Assembly: GCA_001017865.1 (NCBI GenBank)
Contig: LATQ01000194.1
Span: 1 to 6,331 of the forward strand
Direction of reading: 5' to 3'
DNA length: 6,331 bases
Origin: Rhodococcus sp. IITR03
GTDB lineage: Bacteria > Actinomycetota > Actinomycetes > Mycobacteriales > Mycobacteriaceae
The notes below the pieces were generated by a model, which was not told the origin of the DNA, searched no databases, and saw only the letters and a list, made by a program, of their open reading frames with translations. Shown here piece by piece: positions 1 to 6,331 of this stretch (position 1 is its first letter; each line of letters begins with the position of its first letter). The position numbers were made by a program, and so were the translations under genes.

Positions 1-1
1 G

Positions 2-608
2 GCCGTCGCCATCCATCCCACCCGCGCGAACAGCCTCGACGACGCCACTCGCGCCGAGATCGAGAAGCTCGCCGCCGACCCGCGCTGCGTCGCGGTGGGG
101 GAGACCGGCCTCGACCTCTACTGGCCCGGCAAGCTCGACGGGTGCGCCGAACCGGCCGAGCAGGAAGAGGGCTTCCGCTGGCACATCGACCTCGCGAAGC
201 GACTCGGCAAGCCGCTGATGATCCACAACCGCGAGGCCGACGCCGACCTGCTGCGCGTGCTGCACGACGAGGGCGCGCCCGAGAAGGTGATCTTCCACTG
301 CTTCTCGTCGGATGCCGACATGGCCCGCCGCTGCGTCGACGCCGGATACCTGCTGAGCTTCTCGGGCACCGTGAGCTTCAAGAACGCGAAGGCCCTGCGC
401 GAAGCGGCGCCCCTCGTGCCCCGAGAACTGGTGCTGGTGGAGACCGACGCGCCGTTCCTGACCCCGCACCCCTTCCGGGGCGCGCCGAACGAAGTCGTAC
501 TGCCTGCCGTACACCGTGCGCGCGCTCGCCGAGGTGCGGGGCGAGGACGCCGAGGAACTGGCCGCGGCCACCACCGCGAACGCCGAGCGGGTGTACGGAC
601 TTTCGTAA
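2..608 (+). CDS. tatD: TatD-family metal-dependent hydrolase/DNase, 5'-truncated by window edge, one frame break
   Basis: Metal-dependent hydrolase of the TatD family (TIM-barrel amidohydrolase fold). Characterised members are cytosolic 3'-5' exonucleases or DNases. The reading frame is already open at the window start, so about 70 N-terminal residues, including the usual first metal-binding HxH, lie upstream. Visible motifs, counting from the first codon here: HPTRA near residue 5, the metal-ligand Glu in GETGLDLYW at 34, IHNRE with His 75, the HCFS motif with His 99, and ETDAPFLTPHP with Asp 149. The frame breaks at about 494-498. The normal family sequence NEPYCLPYTVR is recovered only if one extra base is removed there, after which the frame runs to TAA at 606-608 and ends AERVYGLS. 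This is the only break in the window that looks like a gain, and it also needs one substitution, so it may be a small compound error. Identification is firm; whether the break is biological is doubtful. Confidence 0.93.
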
Positions 609-609
609 A

Positions 610-621
610 GGCACGCGTGCC
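610..621. repeat. 12-bp perfect palindrome after tatD
   Basis: GGCACG/CGTGCC is a perfect palindrome starting two bases after the tatD stop. As RNA it could form only a four-pair stem with a four-base loop and has no T run after it, so it is a poor terminator. It covers the place where a -35 box for the maleylacetate reductase gene would sit (613-618), so a protein-binding site is possible, but nothing further supports that. Confidence 0.35.
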
Positions 622-635
622 CCCACTCCCGTCGT

Positions 636-648
636 GACAATACGGGCA
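636..648 (+). promoter_or_regulatory. possible leaderless promoter -10 box for the maleylacetate reductase gene
   Basis: GACAAT at 636-641 ends seven bases before the A of the start codon at 648, the exact spacing expected if transcription begins on the start codon. It matches four of six positions of TATAAT. There is no Shine-Dalgarno-like purine run in the 39 bases between the tatD stop and this ATG, which also favours a leaderless start. No good -35 box is seen. Inference only. Confidence 0.35.
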
Positions 649-1722
649 TGCGCTCCTTCGTCTACAACTCTCATCCGGTACGTGTGATCTTCGGCCCCGG
701 TACCGCCTCGCGGGTCGCGGACGAAGTACGTCGACTCGATCGTTCCCGCGTCCTGCTGCTCGCCGGCGAGCACGTGCGGCACCAGGCGGAACTGGTCGAG
801 AAGTATCTCGGCGATCTGCAGGTCGCGCGTTTCGACGGCGCGGTGATGCATACGCCGGTCGAGGTGACGGAACGGGTCCTCGGCGTGGTCACCGAGCACG
901 ACGTCGATGCGGTCGTCGCGGTCGGTGGCGGATCGACCACCGGACTGGCCAAGGCACTGGCCCGCCGTACGGGGATCGATCAGGTGATCCTGCCGACGAC
1001 CTACGCAGGGTCGGAGGTGACCCCCGTTCTCGGCGAGACCGCCGACGGGGTGAAGACCACGCGTTCGTCGCCCGACATCCTTCCCGAGACCGTGATCTAC
1101 GACGTGGAGTTCACCACGTCGATGCCGATCCCGCTGGCGGTGACCAGCGCGATCAACGCGATGGCCCACGCGATCGAGGCCCTCTACTCCGAACAGGCCA
1201 ATCCGATCGTCGACGCCTCGCGCTCGAGGCCGTTGCCGCGATCGCCCGGGGTATCCCGCGCTCGGTGCGGACTCGGCCGATCCCGAGGGGCGTTCGGATC
1301 TCCTGCTCGCCGCGTGGCTCTCCGGCACCTGCCTCGCCTCGGCGGGAATGGGGCTGCACCACAAGCTCTGTCACGTCCTGGGCGGATCGTTCGACCTGCC
1401 GCACGCCGCCACCCACACCGTCGTCCTGCCCCACGCGCTCGCCTACAACGAACCGTCGGTACCGCACGTCATGGCGCGGGTCGCGCAGGCACTCGGCACG
1501 GATTCGGCACCCGCGGGCGTCTACGACCTCGTGGCGGCGGCCGGTGGGCCGACGAGTCTCGAGGAACTGGGGATGCGGGAGTCCGACCTGGACGAGGCGG
1601 CGCGACTGGCGACGGCGAAGCCGTATCCGAATCCTCGGGAGGTCACGGAGGTGGGTGTGCGGCGGTTGCTGGAAGAGGCGTTCACCGGTACCCGTCCGGA
1701 ACCGGATCGGAAGTCTGGTTGA
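648..1722 (+). CDS. maleylacetate reductase (iron-containing alcohol dehydrogenase superfamily), two frame breaks
   Basis: Reduces maleylacetate to 3-oxoadipate with NAD(P)H, the step after ring cleavage of hydroxyquinol, hydroquinone or chlorocatechols; expected to be cytosolic. Restored length is 358 residues, normal for the family. The N-terminus FVYNSHPVRVIFGPGTASRV is typical. Then come the nucleotide-binding VGGGSTTGLAKALA (about 92-105), the family hallmark PTTYAGSE (116-123), GVKTTRSSPDILPETVIYD, NAMAHAIEALY with His 174 (170-180), and the His-rich GLHHKLCHVLGGSFDLPHA with His 238, 239 and 243. The frame is lost at about 1215-1222 and again at 1256-1261. Restoring one G in each CGCG context rejoins the three parts as ...NPIVDASALEAVAAIARGIPALGADSADPEGRSDLL.... 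The start ATG fits the family N-terminus. No ring-cleavage dioxygenase or hydroxylase gene is in view, so the pathway it serves is unknown; macA is a name used for such genes but cannot be assigned here. The stop codon lies inside the first palindrome of the doxX promoter. Confidence 0.9.
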
Positions 1723-1733
1723 AGCTACAACCA
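1716..1733. promoter_or_regulatory. operator candidate O1 (palindrome, arms TGGTTG / CAACCA)
   Basis: Perfect six-base arms TGGTTG (1716-1721) and CAACCA (1728-1733) with a six-base spacer. It overlaps the stop codon of the upstream gene and the predicted -35 box of doxX. Its core GTTG-N6-CAAC has the same geometry as O2, centred 31 bp (about three helical turns) downstream. The left half GTTGAAGC is the mirror of the right half of O2, GCTTCAAC, suggesting one recognition sequence GTTGAAGCTTCAAC. The size and symmetry suit a dimeric winged-helix repressor of the MarR/DUF24 type; this is inferred, as no regulator gene is in the window. Confidence 0.6.
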
Positions 1734-1747
1734 TGAGTTGCTATCTT
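1719..1747 (+). promoter_or_regulatory. doxX promoter (-35 TTGAAG, 17-bp spacer, -10 TATCTT)
   Basis: TTGAAG at 1719-1724 and TATCTT at 1742-1747 are separated by exactly 17 bp. Each matches four of six consensus bases. The predicted start near 1754 leaves a leader of about 48 bases carrying the ribosome site GAAAGG. The -35 lies inside O1 and the -10 runs into O2, the arrangement expected of a promoter shut off by a bound repressor. Confidence 0.65.
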
Positions 1748-1766
1748 AGTTGTCGCTTCAACTAAG
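1745..1766. promoter_or_regulatory. operator candidate O2 (palindrome, arms CTTAGTTG / CAACTAAG)
   Basis: Perfect eight-base arms CTTAGTTG (1745-1752) and CAACTAAG (1759-1766) around the spacer TCGCTT. It overlaps the last bases of the -10 box and the predicted transcription start of doxX. Sixteen symmetric positions in 22 bp is well beyond chance for this GC-rich DNA, and the site is AT-richer than its surroundings. No T tract follows, so it is not a terminator for the upstream gene. Probably bound together with O1 by the same regulator. Confidence 0.68.
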
Positions 1767-1801
1767 TGGGGCTCTCCGGCCTCCTACCCGAAAGGCTCGA
1801 C

Positions 1802-2230
1802 ATGAAGACCCCTCTCGTCCGCGACATCGGCATCCTCATCGCCCGACTCGTACTCGGCGTCATCTTCCTCGCGCACGGACTGCAGAAGTTCAACTCGTGG
1901 GGATACGAAGGCACCAAGGCCGGCTTCGAAGGAATGGGCGTGCCCGCCCCGGCGATCTCGGCGTTCGTCGCCACCTGGATCGAGATCCTCGGCGGTCTCG
2001 CGCTCATCCTCGGTGTGCTCGTCCCCGTCTTCGGCGTCCTGCTGTTCCTGCTCATGCTCGGCGCGTTCTTCATCGTGCACGTGGAGAACGGAATCTACGT
2101 CGGCGACGGCGGTTTCGAGCTCGTGGCCGCGCTCGGCGCAGGGGCTCTCCTGCTCGCCGCGGTCGGTGCGGGAGCGTTCAGCGTCGACCGATTCCTCGCG
2201 CGGAAGGTTCCGCTCCTGCGCACAGCCTGA
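1802..2230 (+). CDS. DoxX-family integral membrane protein
   Basis: Small inner-membrane protein of the DoxX family, 142 residues, and the only gene in the window with an unbroken frame. Four hydrophobic helices are visible: about 9-27, 54-74, 76-94 and 107-125. The family's early signature is present: Arg 15 in the first helix, then HGLQKF (25-30) and a glycine-rich extramembrane stretch with GVPAP (46-50). DoxX proteins are linked to quinone and redox chemistry. In Mycobacterium tuberculosis DoxX partners SodA and SseA in a membrane oxidoreductase complex, and in Bacillus subtilis the DoxX-like CatD and MhqP are induced by catechols and quinones. The specific activity here is unknown. The start at 1802 is chosen because GAAAGG (1790-1795) sits six bases upstream; an in-frame GTG at 1766 lies inside operator O2. 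Expression is predicted to be repressed through O1/O2, and the transcript ends at the terminator directly after the stop. Confidence 0.9.
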   Translation: MKTPLVRDIGILIARLVLGVIFLAHGLQKFNSWGYEGTKAGFEGMGVPAPAISAFVATWIEILGGLALILGVLVPVFGVLLFLLMLGAFFIVHVENGIYVGDGGFELVAALGAGALLLAAVGAGAFSVDRFLARKVPLLRTA

Positions 2231-2242
2231 CCTGCGGTTCCG

Positions 2243-2285
2243 AGGTGCTGTGGACGATTTCTCCCGATCGTCCGCAGCGCCTTTT
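2243..2285 (+). terminator. intrinsic terminator of doxX
   Basis: A 16-pair stem joins 2243-2258 to 2267-2282 with only two G-T wobbles (2251/2274 and 2246/2279). The loop is eight bases (2259-2266), and TTTT follows at 2282-2285. It begins 12 bases after the doxX stop. It separates doxX from the sulfatase gene and argues that the two are not one operon. Confidence 0.85.
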
Positions 2286-2307
2286 CCGTCCGATGACGCG
2301 CGCTTTT

Positions 2308-2344
2308 CGCATATGTCTTGTTATTCTCCTGCACGACATATGCG
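2308..2344. promoter_or_regulatory. operator candidate upstream of the sulfatase: perfect 10-bp inverted repeat
   Basis: CGCATATGTC (2308-2317) is exactly mirrored by GACATATGCG (2335-2344) with a 17-base spacer. Each arm contains CATATG, itself a palindrome, so the region can also be read as two CATATG boxes 27 bp apart. No T run follows, and the arms are AT-rich, so it is not a terminator. Its place 28 bases before the sulfatase start, with a -10-like box inside the spacer, fits a regulator-binding site. The regulator is unknown. Confidence 0.6.
2319..2327 (+). promoter_or_regulatory. possible extended -10 promoter for the sulfatase gene
   Basis: TGT followed by TATTCT (2322-2327) forms an extended -10 element (TGN-TANNNT) inside the spacer of the inverted repeat. 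There is no convincing -35 box. Transcription would start near 2334, giving a leader of about 38 bases with AGGA at 2363-2366. Confidence 0.4.
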
Positions 2345-2371
2345 TTCACGGATCTCTCCGACAGGATCGAT

Positions 2372-4047
2372 ATGACCGTGCAGCAAGCTGTTCCGCGTCG
2401 CGACACCACGTGGAATGTCAATCGACGGACCTTCCTCGTGGGCGCGGGCGCGCTCCTCGCTGCCGGCCTCGTGGGCGCCGGTACATCTGCGGCACAGCCT
2501 CGGACACCGCAGCGCCCCAACATCCTCATCATCATGACCGACCAGGAGCGTCAGCCGATGCACTGGCCGGCCGACTGGGCGCGCAACAATCTGCCAATCG
2601 GCAGCGGCTCGCCGATACGGGGCTGACCTTCACGCGGTCGTTCTGCAACGCCGCGATGTGCTCGCCCAGTCGCAGCACGTTCTTCACCGGGCTCTATCCC
2701 GCCCAGCACGGGTGGTGAGCACCCTCACCGAGGGCGGCACGCTCTCGCCCACCGAGCCCGTGCTGCCGGTGGACGGCCAGAACATGGCGAAGATGCTGCT
2801 CTCCGCCGGATACGACGTCCATTACCGCGGCAAATGGCACATGAGCAAGGGCGCCGACGGCGGCGACCCGTCGCCCGAGGACATCGCGCGTACGGCTTCG
2901 CGGGGTGGGAGCCCCCGGAGGCGGGGCAGGACACCGCACCCGAGAACTTCGGGGGTGGCTGCGCCGACCGCGACGGCAAGATCGCCTCCGACGCTGCCGA
3001 GTTCCTGCGGTCGCGCAGCGCCTCCGACGACCGGCCGTTCGCGCTCATCGTGTCGTTCGCCAATCCCCACGACATCCTCTCGTACCCGAAGACCTGGGAT
3101 CAGTCGACGGCGACTGCAACAATTACGGTGCCTTCGCACCCGAGGCCTTCGAGCAGGGAATCGACCTGCCGCCCACCATCGACGAGGACCTGCTCCGCAA
3201 CTTCAAGCCCACCGCCCAGGCCGAACTACTCCTGCTGCTCGCAGGTGCGCTCGGTCCGCTGGTCGGTCCCGAAGCCGCACGGCAGTACGTCAACCTGTAC
3301 GCCTACATGCACAAGGTCGTCGACCAGCACATCGGGACGGTTCTCGATGCGCTGGAATCGGTTTCGGGCATGCGCGAACGCACCGTCGTCTTCCGGGTGG
3401 CCGACCACGGCGAGATGGGGCTCTCCCACGGCGGACTCCGTCAGAAGGCCTTCAACGCCTACGAGGAGACGCTCAATGTTCCTCTCGTGGTGAGCAATCC
3501 GGTGATGTTCCCGAGGCCGGTCTCCACCGACGCGCTCGCGTCGCTGATCGACGTCATGCCCACCCTCGCGACGATGGCCGCCGTGCCCGACCGTTCGGCG
3601 TGGACGTTCAAGGGCGTCGACCTCACGCCCGTCATCGAGGGCGCGTCGTCCGGTGGCACGCCGCCACAGGTGCAGGACACCGTCCTGTTCACCTTCGACG
3701 ACGAGAACGCCGCCGCGGCCAACGGGCAGACGACGGTGAAGCAGCCCAACCACATTCGCGCCGTCCGGCAGGACAGGTGGAAGTACGCGATGTACTTCGA
3801 TCCGTCGGGACGCGCGCTGCCGCAGTTCGAACTCTACGACCTGCACGACGATCCGCTCGAGACGCGCAACCGCGCGAACCCGCTCGACCTCGCGAACTTC
3901 GACCCGGTGCAGGTCGCGACCATGCACGCCGTCCTGATGGACGTGATGGCCCGCACGGGCACCACCCCGGCCGTGCCGATTCCGCAGTTCCCCGTACCGA
4001 GCGGATCCGCCGATCTCCCGATTCCCAGCGGGTCGGCCGGACGCTGA
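2372..4047 (+). CDS. Tat-exported sulfatase (formylglycine-dependent), four frame breaks
   Basis: Secreted hydrolase of the sulfatase/alkaline-phosphatase superfamily, cleaving sulfate esters (substrate unknown). Restored length is 559 residues. A twin-arginine signal NRRTFL (Arg 18, Arg 19) precedes a hydrophobic stretch and a likely signal peptidase I site after SAA (about residue 41). Catalytic features: PNILIIMTDQE with metal-ligand Asp 57; the sulfatase signature MCSPSRSTFFTG, whose Cys 97 would become formylglycine; RGKWH with Lys 155 and His 157; VADHGEMG with Asp 346 and His 347; and the late DRWKYAMYFDP. The frame breaks at about 2594-2598 (AAA read as AA), 2709-2714 (GGGG read as GGG), 2889-2892 and 3103-3106 (CC read as C). 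Each is repaired by one added base, giving continuous family-like sequence without stops. AGGA five bases upstream supports the ATG at 2372. The C-terminus is a proline/serine-rich tail with a near repeat, VPSGSAD / IPSGSAG. Unless the breaks are real, the enzyme should be active, given a formylglycine-generating enzyme elsewhere. Confidence 0.9.
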
Positions 4048-4231
4048 CGAAGCCGATCACCGGCAACCGCGACCATCGGTAGGCGGTCCGGAAACCTCCG
4101 CGGCCGCGACGCCGGCCGATCCATCCGAGCCTGTGGGCATCGGCACCTCGAACGCCCCCGCATGGGGCAGAGCACAGATGCGCGGGATCCTCGGTGACCT
4201 CACGGAGTTCATGTTCTCGGTGCCCGAATCG

Positions 4232-4245
4232 AGAGGAATTCCTCT
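4232..4245. repeat. 14-bp perfect palindrome AGAGGAATTCCTCT
   Basis: A gapless perfect palindrome in the rpfB upstream region, about 190 bases before the rpfB start. Too compact for an RNA hairpin of any strength; a dimeric DNA-binding protein could use it. No further support. Confidence 0.4.
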
Positions 4246-4311
4246 TTCCGAGTATCGATAGAAAATGGTGATTTCGGACAATCGCACATGATCGAGGTAA
4301 TACCGATCCGA

Positions 4312-4356
4312 TATCTGTGATGTGCGTCGTGATCTGACAGAAATCATTATCTGTGC
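4312..4356 (+). repeat. direct repeat TATCTGTG, two copies 37 bp apart
   Basis: TATCTGTG occurs at 4312-4319 and again at 4349-4356. The second copy forms part of a hairpin: CTGACAGA (4334-4341) pairs with TCTGTGCAG (4350-4358), eight pairs with one bulged G and an AT-rich eight-base loop. Either could be an activator site or a chance match in AT-rich DNA; the evidence is weak. Confidence 0.3.
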
Positions 4357-4373
4357 AGGTAGAGGCGATGAAG

Positions 4374-4402
4374 TTGCGATAACAATGCCGTCTCGTTACC
4401 GT
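4374..4402 (+). promoter_or_regulatory. candidate rpfB promoter (-35 TTGCGA, 17-bp spacer, -10 TACCGT)
   Basis: TTGCGA at 4374-4379 and TACCGT at 4397-4402 are 17 bp apart. The -35 matches four of six consensus bases; the -10 has the actinobacterial TANNNT pattern. The start would fall near 4409, inside the palindrome at 4404-4415, leaving a leader of about 30 bases with GGAA before the rpfB start codon. Confidence 0.4.
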
Positions 4403-4403
4403 G

Positions 4404-4415
4404 CTGTGATCACAG
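4404..4415. promoter_or_regulatory. 12-bp perfect palindrome CTGTGATCACAG, possible rpfB operator
   Basis: CTGTGA is directly joined to its mirror TCACAG, at the predicted rpfB transcription start. The half-site resembles the TGTGA of CRP/GlxR sites, but those need a six-base spacer, absent here. Perhaps the site of another regulator. Position and perfect symmetry are the only evidence. Confidence 0.4.
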
Positions 4416-4438
4416 TTGTCGTCCGTCTGGAAATAATC

Positions 4439-6331
<1,893 letters not shown>

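Larger units (their letters stand above)
4048..4438. other. intergenic region between the sulfatase gene and rpfB, AT-richer toward rpfB
   Basis: No open frame here resembles a protein, and minus-strand frames lack coding character. The first half is GC-rich like the genes, with a small GCCCC/GGGGC hairpin near 4153-4167 but no T tract, so I find no clear terminator for the sulfatase. From about 4230 the base composition falls (positions 4261-4380 are about 45% G+C), as expected of a regulatory region. It holds the palindromes, direct repeat, hairpin and promoter listed separately. Confidence 0.7.

Noticed and set aside
378..1364. Long open frame on the minus strand opposite tatD and the maleylacetate reductase gene
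   Set aside because: It is the mirror of codon-biased GC-rich genes, has Arg/Gly-rich low-complexity translation and matches no family; the + strand genes are clear.
1766..1801. Upstream in-frame GTG at 1766 as the doxX start
   Set aside because: It overlaps operator O2, adds 12 non-family residues and lacks the GAAAGG ribosome site found before ATG 1802.
2594..3106. Programmed ribosomal frameshifting to explain the broken sulfatase
   Set aside because: Four separate same-direction shifts in one gene, with similar breaks in unrelated neighbours, are not explained by any known recoding signal; I saw no shared slippery heptamer.
3226..3927. Minus-strand open frame opposite the sulfatase
   Set aside because: Overlaps the conserved catalytic region of the sulfatase and has no recognisable protein features; a by-product of third-position GC bias. 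The same holds for 4822-5571 opposite rpfB and 5611-6085 opposite ksgA.
4052..4079. Terminator after the sulfatase gene (GCCGAT / ATCGGT)
   Set aside because: Only six pairs with one wobble, a 16-base loop and no T run.
4057..4347. Small minus-strand open frame in the intergenic region
   Set aside because: No family resemblance, composition changes along its length with the intergenic DNA, and no ribosome site was evident.
4404..4415. CRP/GlxR binding site
   Set aside because: The TGTGA and TCACA halves abut, whereas CRP-type sites need about six bases between them.
4048..4438. c-di-AMP (ydaO-type) riboswitch upstream of rpfB
   Set aside because: Known upstream of some actinobacterial rpf genes, but I could not find its conserved segments here. 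A covariance-model search would settle this.
4322..4438. Upstream in-frame GTG at 4322 as the rpfB start
   Set aside because: It would add 39 residues of untypical sequence encoded by AT-rich DNA, covering the likely promoter, and lacks a good ribosome site; GTG 4439 fits homologues.

Overview
The window is high-GC actinobacterial DNA, most likely from Rhodococcus or a close relative in the Nocardiaceae. This rests on the gene content (tatD, an RpfB-type resuscitation-promoting factor, and ksgA on one strand), the strong G/C third-position bias, and the protein sequences themselves. All recognisable genes are on the + strand. The order tatD – rpfB – ksgA matches the conserved mycobacterial/nocardial neighbourhood. 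Here an accessory block of three genes lies between tatD and rpfB: a maleylacetate reductase, a DoxX-family membrane protein and a Tat-exported sulfatase.

Layout: (1) 2-608, the 3' part of tatD. (2) 648-1722, maleylacetate reductase, possibly leaderless. (3) 1716-1766, two similar tandem palindromes interlocked with a -35/-10 promoter that drives the DoxX gene at 1802-2230, which ends in a strong intrinsic terminator at 2243-2285. (4) 2308-2344, a perfect 10-bp inverted repeat around an extended -10 box, upstream of the secreted sulfatase at 2372-4047. (5) 4048-4438, a non-coding, increasingly AT-rich stretch with palindromes and a likely rpfB promoter. (6) 4439-5564, rpfB. (7) 5618 to the window end, the 5' part of ksgA (rsmA), probably from a leaderless promoter.

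A dominant feature of the sequence is that every gene except doxX is broken by single-base frame changes: one in tatD, two in maleylacetate reductase, four in the sulfatase, two in rpfB and one in ksgA. Nine of the ten look like loss of one base, mostly from short homopolymer runs. The restored proteins are full-length, free of stops and carry intact catalytic motifs. Because housekeeping genes are hit as often as accessory ones, the simplest reading is uncorrected sequencing or consensus error rather than real gene decay. The gene entries below therefore describe the restored products and give each break position.

Functionally the core genes concern nucleic-acid hydrolysis (TatD), cell-wall remodelling and resuscitation (RpfB) and 16S rRNA dimethylation (KsgA). 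The inserted genes suggest aromatic-compound or quinone handling (maleylacetate reductase, DoxX) and extracytoplasmic sulfate-ester hydrolysis. Each inserted gene appears to have its own promoter, so they are neighbours with separate control rather than one operon. I see no RNA genes, CRISPR arrays, insertion sequences or transposases.
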